NCBI GenBank assembly: GCA_031551765.1
Contig: JAVBNC010000084.1
Coordinates: 1-17,849, forward strand
Length of the DNA: 17,849 nucleotides
Direction of reading: 5' to 3'
Origin: JAVBNC01 sp031551765
Lineage (GTDB): Bacteria > Desulfobacterota > Desulfovibrionia > Desulfovibrionales > Desulfovibrionaceae
The first letter of the stretch is position 1. Each line of letters opens with the position of its first letter. The notes below the pieces were generated by a model, which saw nothing but the letters and a program-made list of their open reading frames with translations, was not told where the DNA came from and searched no databases. Position numbers and translations under genes: made by a program. Shown one piece after another: positions 7,343 through 14,970 of the stretch.

Positions 7343-7370
7343 GCGCGCCCTTTTGAGCACGCCTTTCACG

Positions 7371-7412
7371 GCCGGGCTTCCCGCACGCGCGGGGAGCCCG
7401 GCTTTCTTTTTT
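7371..7412 (+). terminator. Intrinsic terminator after the aminotransferase gene
   Basis: A 12-base arm, GCCGGGCTTCCC (7371-7382), pairs with GGGGAGCCCGGC (7391-7402) apart from one T-G pair, and is followed by a ten-base T-rich tract. Confidence 0.92.
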
Positions 7413-7530
7413 CTCCTGCTTTTCTCTCGACCTTTGCCCGCTGTTTTGGCATGTTCGAGGCATTTAAGCGCCCTGACGAAAATGCTCCAAGCGCCGGGCG
7501 CCGCCGAATCACCGCAACGGGAAAAGGGAC

Positions 7531-7970
7531 ATGTTCTGGCGTATTGATTCCATCAGCCGGGAAGTTGTCAGCGGCTGGATGTATGACCGCGAGCACCCGG
7601 ACTTTGATTTCGAAATCGCGGTCCTGGACGGGGACACGGTCCTGGGCAGGGGCACGGCCAACCTGTCCCGGCCGGACCCGCTGAAGGCCGGGCACAAAAA
7701 GGAACGCAGCGGGTTTTCCGTTCCCCTACCCCCCTGTACAAAATGCTCGCCAAAAAGCTGGCCGACTACACCCTGGACCTTGCGGCGGAGAAAATCATCG
7801 CCCTGGACGCGGTGCAGGAATTCTGCCGCGATTTCGTGGACAGCCTGCCCCTGGACCTGGACCTGACCCTGGTGGACGGCGAGGTTTTCAACAACACCGT
7901 CATCCGCAAGGCTTTCGTTAAAGAATTGAAGAAAGCCGGGGCCATGGTCTGGGAAATAACCAGGGCTTGA
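7531..7970 (+). pseudogene. Hypothetical gene broken by a +1 frameshift in a C6 tract
   Basis: Two overlapping frames make one protein if one C is removed from the run of six at 7729-7734. The first frame (from ATG 7531) gives FWRIDSISREVVSGWMYDRE and continues to GFSVPLPP. The second continues LYKMLAKKLADYTLDLAAEK to the stop at 7970. The joined protein would be about 146 residues. The first half resembles the small beta-rich domain with an SGW(A/M)YD motif and a GF.V.LP end that is often found beside glycosyltransferases and other surface-polysaccharide proteins; this is recalled family knowledge and moderately sure. The second half is not recognised. Past the tract, the first frame turns into Trp/Arg/Pro-rich nonsense typical of a wrong frame. 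It could be a real mutation, a phase-variable tract or a sequence error. The next gene starts 60 bases later. Confidence 0.7.
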
Positions 7971-8029
7971 AACTGTCCCAACGGCTTTTCAAAACCCGTA
8001 ACCCGTCACGCAGCGCGCAGGAGATACCC

Positions 8030-9358
8030 ATGAAAAAGTTCGCGTCCACCCTGGTTTTTGTCATGCTCATGTGCGGGACGGCCCTGGCCGCGCCCGCCGA
8101 GCCTAAGGCCAAGGCCGACTACACGGTGGACCCCAAAATACAGGCCGTTTTCAAAAAACTGCAGGCCGACGCCCGCATCCAGAAGGCCCTGGCCTTTATT
8201 GACGCGGACCACGCCAACAAGCTCAAGGAACTCAAGGAGATGGTGGTCCTTTACGGCACGCCCTTCAAGGAAAGGGAACTGCGCTCCCCCATGTTCCAGA
8301 AAAAGCTGGAGCAGTACGGCGCGAAAGACTGCGTCATAGACAAGCACGATAACGCTTTCGGCTGGCTGCGCGGCTCTTCAGGCCCGGTGGTGGTCTTTGA
8401 AGCCCACCTGGACACGGTGTTCCCCAAGGACGTGCCCCTCAAGGTCACGGAAAAGGACGGCCGCATTTACTGCCCCGGCATAGCTGACGACACGTCCGGC
8501 CTGGCCAACGTGCTGGCGGTTATGCGCGCCATCCAGCACGCGGGCCTCAAGCCCAAGGGCTCCATCCTCGTGGTGGGCACTTCCGGCGAAGAGGGGGAAG
8601 GCGATCTGCGCGGCATCAAGGGGCTGCTGGACGACCACAAGAATATCGCGGCCGTGGTCAGCGTGGAACCGGGCCCGGCTGGCGCGTTCACTTACGGCGG
8701 CATCGCCTCGCGGCGCTACGAGTTCATTTTCCGGGGTCCCGGCGGGCACAGCTGGGGCGCGTACGGCCTGCCCAGCCCCATCCACGCCATGGGCCGGGCC
8801 ATCGCCAAAATGAGCAACGTGAACACCCCGGCGGACCCCAAAACCACCTATACCGTGGGCCTGGTTTCCGGCGGCACCTCGGTGAACTCCATCGCCCTGG
8901 AAGCCCGCTGCAAGCTGGACATGCGCTCGCTTTCCGACAAGGCCCTGGCGGATACGGAAAAGACCATGCTCGCCCTGGTGGACGAGGCCGTGGCCGAGGA
9001 CAACGCCTTCCGCGCCAAGAGCGGCAAAACCATTACCGTGGAAAAAAAGATGATAGGCGACAGGCCCGGCGGGGTGCAGCCCAAGGAAGCGCCCATTGTC
9101 CAGGCGGCATATGCCTCCATTACCGGGGTCGGCGCGCAGCCCCTGTTCAGGGCGCCGGGCAGCACCAACGCCAACGCGCCCATCAGCCGGAACATTCCGG
9201 CCGTGTGCATGCGCACCGGCGGAGCCAGCGGCAACGGGCACAGCCACGACGAATGGTTCCAGCCCGAAGGCAGCCAGCAGGGCGCCAAGGCCACCCTGCT
9301 CATGCTCTTTGCCCTGACTGGCCTTCCCGGCGTGACCGAGCCCATTTCCCTGAAGTAA
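8030..9358 (+). CDS. Exported M20-family metallopeptidase
   Basis: The 442-residue protein has a clear signal peptide (MKKFA, then a hydrophobic stretch, cleavage probably after ALA at residue 20), so it acts in the periplasm. The di-zinc M20 pattern is complete: His126 and Asp128 in EAHLDTVFP, bridging Asp153 in GIADDTSG, general base Glu187 with Glu188 in GTSGEEGEGD, Glu213 in SVEPG, His240 in GPGGHSWGAYG of the dimerisation domain, and a late His in GNGHSHDEWF. It is closest in style to the peptidase T / CPG2-like aminoacylase branch. Cleavage of peptides or N-acyl amino acids is expected; the substrate is unknown. ATG 8030 follows an AGGAGA site. An in-frame earlier ATG at 7967 overlaps the previous gene and would bury the signal peptide. 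Confidence 0.9.
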   Translation: MKKFASTLVFVMLMCGTALAAPAEPKAKADYTVDPKIQAVFKKLQADARIQKALAFIDADHANKLKELKEMVVLYGTPFKERELRSPMFQKKLEQYGAKDCVIDKHDNAFGWLRGSSGPVVVFEAHLDTVFPKDVPLKVTEKDGRIYCPGIADDTSGLANVLAVMRAIQHAGLKPKGSILVVGTSGEEGEGDLRGIKGLLDDHKNIAAVVSVEPGPAGAFTYGGIASRRYEFIFRGPGGHSWGAYGLPSPIHAMGRAIAKMSNVNTPADPKTTYTVGLVSGGTSVNSIALEARCKLDMRSLSDKALADTEKTMLALVDEAVAEDNAFRAKSGKTITVEKKMIGDRPGGVQPKEAPIVQAAYASITGVGAQPLFRAPGSTNANAPISRNIPAVCMRTGGASGNGHSHDEWFQPEGSQQGAKATLLMLFALTGLPGVTEPISLK

Positions 9359-9386
9359 CGGCACAGTACAATCTGGCTTTTGCCAA

Positions 9387-9426
9387 GCGCCCGGCGGGAT
9401 TTTTTCCGCCGGGCGCGTTTATTTTC
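9387..9426 (+). terminator. Intrinsic terminator after the M20 peptidase gene
   Basis: A perfect 11-bp stem, GCGCCCGGCGG (9387-9397) with CCGCCGGGCGC (9406-9416), extended by a G-T and an A-T pair, is followed by GTTTATTTTC. Confidence 0.9.
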
Positions 9427-9562
9427 AAGCCTGCCGGCCGGTACGGGACATGATTTTTTGCCGGGTTTTCCGGAAAAATGCAGAGTATGGGTTGCTTTTT
9501 TTAGAAAAAACCGTTTTTATGCCCCTGCCACGGAGAACGTGCGGCTTCATGCCGCTGCTCCC

Positions 9563-9688
9563 TGGAACAATTAACGCTTGAGATGCTTGCTTAACGGCGG
9601 GCAGAGCCCGCCTACAAGCACCTCGCGGCAAGGATTTGAGGACAAATCCTTGCAGAGCAATCCATTCATTTCATTCGTGAATTGCTCT
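9563..9688. repeat. TA-flanked structured repeat family, copy 4 (diverged)
   Basis: This is an older member of the family with the same order of four stems. Where other copies have GAGATTG/CAATCTC, this one has GAGATGCTTG paired with CAAGCACCTC (one mismatch). It keeps GGCGGGC/GCCCGCC and GCAAGGATTTG/CAAATCCTTGC. The last hairpin uses AGAGCAAT/ATTGCTCT in place of AGAGCAGTTG. The left end is GAACAATT against a right end of AATTGCTC. The outer TA dinucleotides are not preserved. It lies in the rne upstream region. Confidence 0.8.
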
Positions 9689-9831
9689 GGAGAGATTTAC
9701 GGTATTTTCCCCCGCGCACGGCGCAGGCCTTATACGGCCGCCCGCGGCGCGGCTCGGCATGGATGGACTGCCGCAGGCACAGCCGCGCAGCGCATGCCGC
9801 ACACGCACTTTTTACAATTTTTGAGGATTTC

Positions 9832-12480
9832 ATGACACAGGCACAGGACCCCAAGAGCCCGGCCATTGGCGCGCCCGACAATCAGGACGGCGCCGCCGCG
9901 AAAAAGACAACCGCAAAGAAAGCGCCCCGCAAAGCCGCTTCCCCCCCCAAAAAAACCGCCCCTAACACGGCTTCTGAAAGCCCGGCCGAAGCGCCCGCCA
10001 GGCCCGCGCGCGGCCGCGCCGCGGCCAAGCCCGCGGAAAAGAAAAGCGCCGCCAAAACGGCGGACAAGGCCGAAACGCCTAAAGCAAAAGCCTCTGCTAA
10101 GAAACCCGCCGCCAAAGCCGCCGCAAAAACGAAAGCTGAAAAGCCCGCCAAAGCCCCTGTCGCTAAAGCGGCTGCCAAAACAGCGGAACAATCCGCCGCG
10201 TCGGAAACGGCCCCCAAGGCCGCCCCGAAAAGCCGCCGCGTCGCGCCCAAGAAGGCCGCTGCCGCGCCGAAAAAAGCCGCTGCTGAACAAGCCAAGGACG
10301 CGGTATCTTCCGCCCCGGAAGCCGCCACGGCCAGGCCCGCCCCGGAACAGGCCCCGGCTGACGCCCAGGCCGCTGCCGCCCCTGAAAAAAAGTCCTCCCG
10401 CTTCGGCCAGCGCGGCCGCTCGCGCGGGGGCAAGTCCACGGCGGCCCTGGAAGTTCCGGAACACGTGAACACCCGCTCACCCGGCACGCCCAACGGCGTG
10501 GCCACCTGGCAGGCCCCGGGTTCGCTGATCGCGGCCGCGCCCGAAACGCCCAAACCTTCTGAACGCGCCCCTGAACCGGCGGCTCCCACCCGGACTGAAG
10601 TTCCGGCGGCGTCCCCCGTCGAGACGCAAGCGTCTGCCGCCTCTCCGGCCGAAGGCGACGCGCCTGTTGAGGGCAGCGCCGCGGAAGGCGAAGCCGTCCC
10701 CGCCAAGAAGCGCAAGCGCTCCCGCCGTGGCGGTCGCCGCAAGAAAAAGGCGGCCGCCCTGGCTGCTGTTCAGGCCGGTGAGGCATCCGCTTCTCCGGGC
10801 GCGTCCACTGCGGACGCGCAAGCCGACGCTTTACCGGAGGAAAGCCCGGACCAGGCCGAGGACCAGGTTTCCGAACCCGCTCCGTCGCAGCCCGCGAAAA
10901 AAGGCGGAGGGAGTAAAAAGCAGAACCAGAGAGGCCGGGGCAAAGCCGCTGCCGCCGCTTCCCCCGCTTCCCCCGCTTCCGAGGACGAGGAAGAGCCGGA
11001 AGAAGAATTTGAAGAGGACGCCCGTCCCGGCAAGCGAAAGATGTTCGTCAGCGTGCTGGCCGGCGAGCAGGTGGAAGTGGTGCTGGCCGAAGAAGGCATG
11101 GTGCAGGAATATTACGTGGAAATGCTGCACCAGGCCAAGGTTAAGGGCAACATTTACAAGGGCGTCGTCAGCAACGTGGACCCCAACCTGCAGGCCGCTT
11201 TCGTCAACTACGGCGGCGTGAAGAACGGCTTTCTGCAGATCGACGAAGTCCACCCGGAATACTACCTGGTGCCGCATGATTCGGCCAAAAGCCGCAAATT
11301 CCCCTTGATCCAGAAAGCGCTCAAACCCGGCCAGGAAATTCTGGTGCAGGTGGTCAAGGAACCGGCGGGCACCAAGGGCGCGTTCCTCACTTCCTACCTC
11401 TCCCTGCCGGGCCGTTTTCTCGTGCTCACGCCGGGCCGGGAGCAGATCGGCGTTTCCCGCAAGGTGGAGAAAGAAGACGAGCGCGCCCGGCTGCGCGAAA
11501 TGCTGCAGGGCCTCACCCCGGGCAAGGGCCTGGGCGTCATCGTGCGCACCGTGAGCATGGGCGCCAGCAAAACCAGCCTGCAGCGCGACCTGCAGTTTTT
11601 GAAGCGCCTGTGGAAAGAAGTGCGCGCCAAGGGCCAGAAAGCCCCCACGCCCAGCCTGATCTACCAGGAACTGGCCCTTTCCACCCGCGCCGTGCGCGAC
11701 TACCTGACCGACGACGTGCAGGAGCTGTGGGTGGACGACGAAGCCACCGCGCGCATGGTGGAGGACATGGCCTCCCTGCTCTTCCCGCGCAAGCAGAACC
11801 TGGTGCGGGCGCATACCGAAGCGGCCAGCCTGTTCGAGCGCTTCAATCTGCAGAAGCAGCTGGACCAGATCCACAGCCGCGAAGTGGTGCTGCCTTCCGG
11901 CGGGCGTCTCGTGTTCGACAACACCGAAGCCCTGACGGCCATCGACATCAACTCCGGCCGCAGCGGCGGCAAAAGCAATTTTGAGGACATGGCCTACCGC
12001 ACCAACCTGGAAGCGGCCAGGATGATCCCCCTCCAGCTCCGGCTGCGGGACATAGGCGGCCAGGTGGTGGCGGACTTTATTGAAATGCGCGACCGCGACC
12101 ACTGGCGCGAGGTGGAAAAAGCCCTGCGCGCCGGCATGAAAGGCGACCGCGCCCGCTACGACGTGGGCAAGGTCGGGCCTTTCGGCATGCTGGAAATGGT
12201 GCGCCAGCGGCTCGGTTCTTCCGCCATTTCCGTGAGCACGGAACCCTGCCCCTGCTGCAAGGGCACCGGCGTGCGCCGGAACATGGAATGGCAGGCCATG
12301 CAGGCCCTGCGCGAAATCCAGCGCCTGGTGCGCCAGGCCGCGGCCCAGAAGCAGACGGAAGTCAGCTTCCCGGCGGAACGCGAGCTGGCCCTGCACCTGC
12401 TCAACACTAAGCGCCAGGTGCTGCTGAACCTGGAAACGCAGACCGGCGTGCATATCGCCATCAGCACTTCCGCAGAGTAA
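9832..12480 (+). CDS. rne: Ribonuclease E/G family protein with long N-terminal extension
   Basis: This endoribonuclease processes and degrades RNA. The catalytic core starts near residue 404 (MFVSVLAGEQVEVVLAEEG). It has an S1 domain (about 440-530), the DNase I-like active site with Asp705 in TAIDINSGRS and Asp748 in ADFIEMRDRD (43 residues apart, as for Asp303/Asp346 of E. coli RNase E), and the Zn-link CPCC at 806-809. Residues 1-403 are low-complexity: Ala/Lys/Pro repeats of histone-H1 style to about residue 200, then acidic/Pro-rich and Arg-rich patches (KKRKRSRRGGRRKKKAA), probably disordered and binding RNA or partners. Unlike E. coli, the extension is in front of the core and there is almost no tail. 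ATG 9832 follows GAGG with good spacing; an in-frame start 150 bases earlier lacks support. Confidence 0.93.
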   Translation: MTQAQDPKSPAIGAPDNQDGAAAKKTTAKKAPRKAASPPKKTAPNTASESPAEAPARPARGRAAAKPAEKKSAAKTADKAETPKAKASAKKPAAKAAAKTKAEKPAKAPVAKAAAKTAEQSAASETAPKAAPKSRRVAPKKAAAAPKKAAAEQAKDAVSSAPEAATARPAPEQAPADAQAAAAPEKKSSRFGQRGRSRGGKSTAALEVPEHVNTRSPGTPNGVATWQAPGSLIAAAPETPKPSERAPEPAAPTRTEVPAASPVETQASAASPAEGDAPVEGSAAEGEAVPAKKRKRSRRGGRRKKKAAALAAVQAGEASASPGASTADAQADALPEESPDQAEDQVSEPAPSQPAKKGGGSKKQNQRGRGKAAAAASPASPASEDEEEPEEEFEEDARPGKRKMFVSVLAGEQVEVVLAEEGMVQEYYVEMLHQAKVKGNIYKGVVSNVDPNLQAAFVNYGGVKNGFLQIDEVHPEYYLVPHDSAKSRKFPLIQKALKPGQEILVQVVKEPAGTKGAFLTSYLSLPGRFLVLTPGREQIGVSRKVEKEDERARLREMLQGLTPGKGLGVIVRTVSMGASKTSLQRDLQFLKRLWKEVRAKGQKAPTPSLIYQELALSTRAVRDYLTDDVQELWVDDEATARMVEDMASLLFPRKQNLVRAHTEAASLFERFNLQKQLDQIHSREVVLPSGGRLVFDNTEALTAIDINSGRSGGKSNFEDMAYRTNLEAARMIPLQLRLRDIGGQVVADFIEMRDRDHWREVEKALRAGMKGDRARYDVGKVGPFGMLEMVRQRLGSSAISVSTEPCPCCKGTGVRRNMEWQAMQALREIQRLVRQAAAQKQTEVSFPAERELALHLLNTKRQVLLNLETQTGVHIAISTSAE

Positions 12481-12484
12481 ATTC

Positions 12485-13042
12485 ATGCGCCTTTTGCTGC
12501 ACATCTGCTGCGGCCCCTGCGCGCTCATGCCCCTCGCCCGCCTGGCGGAAGAGGGGCATGCGCTCACGGGGTATTTCGACAACCCCAACATCCATCCCCT
12601 CGCGGAATACCTGCGCCGCCGCGAAGGCGCCCTCCAGGCTGCCGCGCATCACGGCGTCCCCCTGCTTTTTCCGGAAGACCGTCCGGAATACGACGCCGAA
12701 TCCTGGTGCCGCGCCGCCCTCGCCCATCCCGGCGGCCGCTGCGCCCACTGCTTTTCCTCCCGTCTGGACCGCGCCGCCCAAACGGCCAAGGCCCTGGGCC
12801 TGGACGCCTTCACCTCCTCCCTGCTCTACTCCCGCCGCCAGAACCACGAAGGCATCCGCCAGGCCGGGGAAGAAGCCGCCGCTCGACACGGCGTTTCCTT
12901 TTTCTACCGGGACTTCCGCCCCTTCTGGCAGCAGGGCATAGACGAATCCAAGGCTCTTGGCCTCTACCGCCAACAGTACTGCGGCTGCCTGTTCAGCGAG
13001 CAGGAGCGGTATGCGCGCGATTTGGAGCGGGTGAGGACGTGA
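12485..13042 (+). CDS. queH: Epoxyqueuosine reductase QueH
   Basis: QueH reduces epoxyqueuosine to queuosine in the wobble position of tRNA, as the alternative to the cobalamin enzyme QueG. The 185-residue protein has the family cysteine pattern: Cys8-Cys9-x-x-Cys12 at the N-terminus (HICCGPC), Cys86 and Cys89 (GGRCAHCF), and Cys166 with Cys168 (QYCGC), used for a [4Fe-4S] cluster and a second iron. The ATG is only 4 bases after the rne stop and has no strong Shine-Dalgarno, so translation is probably coupled to rne. The link puts two RNA-metabolism genes in one transcript. Just after its stop comes a copy of the 18-base module also found after trmI. Confidence 0.93.
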   Translation: MRLLLHICCGPCALMPLARLAEEGHALTGYFDNPNIHPLAEYLRRREGALQAAAHHGVPLLFPEDRPEYDAESWCRAALAHPGGRCAHCFSSRLDRAAQTAKALGLDAFTSSLLYSRRQNHEGIRQAGEEAAARHGVSFFYRDFRPFWQQGIDESKALGLYRQQYCGCLFSEQERYARDLERVRT

Positions 13043-13090
13043 CGCCCGGAGGAGGGGAGGAACCTTGCTTGGAAGAAAGGTTTTCTCTCC
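13041..13090 (+). repeat. 3'-end module after queH, related to the trmI hairpin
   Basis: The 18 bases 13041-13058 are identical to 1857-1874. Here they lead into a weaker hairpin, AACCTT (13061-13066) with AAGGTT (13077-13082), followed by TTCTCTCC. The long perfect stem seen after trmI is degraded. Termination is possible but not well supported. Confidence 0.5.
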
Positions 13091-13179
13091 ACCGCAAGGC
13101 TGCGCGCCGTGCGCCCTGATTCTGGCAGAACCGCAAGGAGGTCACCCCACCCGTACCGGCCGGGGCACTTCCGTCACCC

Positions 13180-13263
13180 ACCCTGAACGGGTTCCAAGGG
13201 GCGCGCCCCTTGGCGGGTGCAGGGCGGAGCCCTGCTCTCGTTCTTCATTGGCTTCGACAAAAT
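13180..13263 (+). repeat. 84-bp two-hairpin repeat, copy B (upstream of hemW)
   Basis: It aligns without gaps to 2140-2223. Hairpin 1 is CCAAGGGG, loop CGCG, CCCCTTGG; hairpin 2 is GCAGGGC, loop GGA, GCCCTGC. Differences fall mainly in loops, plus one compensatory pair in hairpin 1. It ends 26 bases before the hemW start and contributes the -35-like TTCGAC. Confidence 0.85.
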
Positions 13264-13280
13264 TGCCTTTTCCGTATACT
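13253..13280 (+). promoter_or_regulatory. Candidate hemW promoter
   Basis: TTCGAC (13253-13258, inside repeat copy B), a 16-bp spacer and TATACT (13275-13280). The expected start of transcription is only a few bases before the hemW ATG at 13290, and no Shine-Dalgarno is visible, so the mRNA may be nearly leaderless. Confidence 0.45.
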
Positions 13281-13289
13281 CACAACACG

Positions 13290-14471
13290 ATGCTGCTGTA
13301 TATCCACGTCCCGTTCTGCCGGTCCAAGTGCCGGTACTGCGCGTTCTTTTCCCGGCCGCTGGTCAAGGGCAGGGCCGGGGGGCTGATTTTGCGCGGGTAT
13401 CTGGACACCCTGCTGGCCGAACTGGCCTTGTGGGGAGACCGTTTGGGCGGAGCGCGGGTGGAGAGCGTTTTTTTCGGGGGCGGCACGCCCAGCCTGCTTC
13501 CGCCCAAAGCGGTGGGGGTGATTCTGGACCGGGTGCGCAAGTCGTTTCAGGTGGAGAAAAACGCGGAAATCAGCCTGGAAGCCAACCCGGAATCGTTTAT
13601 GGCTTTCGGCTACGCGTACGAGCTGGCCGCCGCCGGGGTCAACCGGCTCTCCTTGGGCGCGCAGAGCATGGACCCGGCCATGCTGCGCCTGCTGGGGCGG
13701 CCGCACACGGTCAAGCAGGTCGCGGGTTCCGTGGAACTGGCGCGGCAGGCCGGGTTCGCCAACGTCAACCTGGACCTGATCTGGGGCCTGCCGGAACAGC
13801 GCGAACGGGACTGGCTGGCTGAGCTGAAAAGCGCCTGCCGTCTGCGGCCGGACCATTTTTCCTGCTACGGCCTGACCCTGGAAGACGGCACCCCCATGGC
13901 GACGGAACATGGCGCGGGCCGCTTCAGCCTGCCGCCGGAGCGGGAACAGGCCGCCATGTACATGCACGGGGCGGAATTTCTGGAATCCCAGGGCTATATG
14001 CAGTACGAAATTTCCAACTACGCGCGCATGGGTTTTCAGTGCCGCCACAACCTGGGTTATTGGGAAGGCAGTGACTACCTGGGCCTGGGCCCGGCCGCCG
14101 TTTCCACCATCGGCGCGCGGCGCTGGGCCAACCCGGAAGACGTCAAAGCCTGGGCCGAGCGCGTGTCAGCCAAAACCATAGCCCATGACGCGGAAGAACT
14201 TCCCCCGGCCACGCGCGTCCTGGAAACCGTAATGCTGCGCCTGCGCACCGTGCGCGGCCTGCGCGTCAAAGCTTACCAGGAGCTTACCGGCCGGGACTTT
14301 CTGGCGGACAACAAGTCCCTGCTCCATCTGCTGCACAAGGAAGGACTGGTGCGCATCCGCCACGGCTACGTCTGCCTGACCCGCACCGGCATGCTCGTCT
14401 CGAACACCATTCTGGAACGCCTTTTCGACGACTTGGAACGGCAGGTTGCGCTGTCCCGAGAGCCGTTTTAG
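13290..14471 (+). CDS. hemW: Radical SAM heme chaperone HemW (coproporphyrinogen III oxidase-like)
   Basis: The 393-residue protein starts MLLYIHVPFCRSKCRYCAFF, carrying the radical SAM cluster motif Cys10-x3-Cys14-x2-Cys17. FFGGGTPSLL, EANPE, and the stretch NVNLDLIWGLPEQ are typical of HemW. Members bind heme and deliver it to target proteins; they were long annotated as oxygen-independent coproporphyrinogen oxidase, but the short N-terminus fits HemW rather than true HemN. A C-terminal HemW-type domain (about 290-390) is present. The ATG at 13290 begins exactly at the conserved N-terminus; a longer frame from 13065 would translate the repeat and lacks conservation. There is no Shine-Dalgarno. 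Confidence 0.9.
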   Translation: MLLYIHVPFCRSKCRYCAFFSRPLVKGRAGGLILRGYLDTLLAELALWGDRLGGARVESVFFGGGTPSLLPPKAVGVILDRVRKSFQVEKNAEISLEANPESFMAFGYAYELAAAGVNRLSLGAQSMDPAMLRLLGRPHTVKQVAGSVELARQAGFANVNLDLIWGLPEQRERDWLAELKSACRLRPDHFSCYGLTLEDGTPMATEHGAGRFSLPPEREQAAMYMHGAEFLESQGYMQYEISNYARMGFQCRHNLGYWEGSDYLGLGPAAVSTIGARRWANPEDVKAWAERVSAKTIAHDAEELPPATRVLETVMLRLRTVRGLRVKAYQELTGRDFLADNKSLLHLLHKEGLVRIRHGYVCLTRTGMLVSNTILERLFDDLERQVALSREPF

Positions 14472-14476
14472 ATAGC

Positions 14477-14530
14477 TGCCGAAGCCATCCAAAAGTGAGA
14501 GCAGGGCGCTGCCCTGCACCCGCAAGGGGG
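14477..14530 (-). repeat. Two-hairpin repeat, copy C (inverted, partial)
   Basis: Read on the minus strand it contains CCTTGCGGGTGCAGGGC, loop AGC, GCCCTGC, then a variant of the tail ending GGCTTCGGCA. Hairpin 2 lies at 14501-14517. Hairpin 1 is degraded. It sits between the hemW stop and the next gene, in the opposite direction to copies A and B. Confidence 0.7.
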
Positions 14531-14533
14531 CTG

Positions 14534-14950
14534 ATGCGGGCCGGAGGGCTGGATGAAACCATCCGTAAGGCTTTCCTGGTGTATGCCCGGAGCCACCCGC
14601 GTCCCCTGGCCGAACTGTTGATGCCGAAGCAGCAGCCGTTGGAACAGATATTCCAGACGGAATTTTCCGGTATGACGCGGGAGCCGGTTGCTCTGGAAAC
14701 TCTGGAAAAAGCGAGAGCATGGCTGATTCAGGCCGCGCGTGACGGGCTTACCGTGAACGAACGCCGTTTCCTGCCGACCCGCAAGACGGGCGAGCCGGAT
14801 TGGAACTTGGCAGGCCTGCCGGACCACGTTCCCCAGCTTCCGGCGGTACGCTGGAAACTGCACAACATAGAGCAACTGAAAGCCCAGTCCAAAAAGTACG
14901 CAGCGGCGCTGGAAAAACTCCGGACGGGTTGGGTAATGACTTTTGTCTGA
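14534..14950 (+). CDS. Hypothetical protein, first gene of a two-gene unit
   Basis: The 138-residue protein is not recognised. It is mixed-charge and looks soluble and mainly helical; no signal peptide, membrane segment or catalytic motif stands out. The central part (TLEKARAWLIQAARDGLTVNE and onward) and the Lys-rich C-terminal helix (IEQLKAQSKKYAAALEKLR) look like ordered protein. The start is uncertain: ATG 14534 follows a G-run 3 bases away, and the frame stays open to GTG 14495 inside repeat copy C. The stop lies 20 bases before the SEC-C gene, which has a good ribosome site, so the two are likely co-transcribed. The unit lies in a less GC-rich stretch beside IS remnants, suggesting acquisition. 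Confidence 0.7.
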   Translation: MRAGGLDETIRKAFLVYARSHPRPLAELLMPKQQPLEQIFQTEFSGMTREPVALETLEKARAWLIQAARDGLTVNERRFLPTRKTGEPDWNLAGLPDHVPQLPAVRWKLHNIEQLKAQSKKYAAALEKLRTGWVMTFV

Positions 14951-14970
14951 ATGCCATGTAGGAGGACATT

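Noticed and set aside
6215..7369. Minus-strand open frame opposite the aminotransferase
   Set aside because: His/Gly/Val-rich mirror of the real gene; no ribosome site or recognisable domain.
9682..9831. Upstream in-frame start of RNase E
   Set aside because: It begins inside the repeat, has no Shine-Dalgarno and gives an unlikely N-terminus; ATG 9832 has GAGG at proper distance.
10831..12591. 586-codon minus-strand open frame opposite rne
   Set aside because: The composition is a mirror of RNase E codons, with no motifs.
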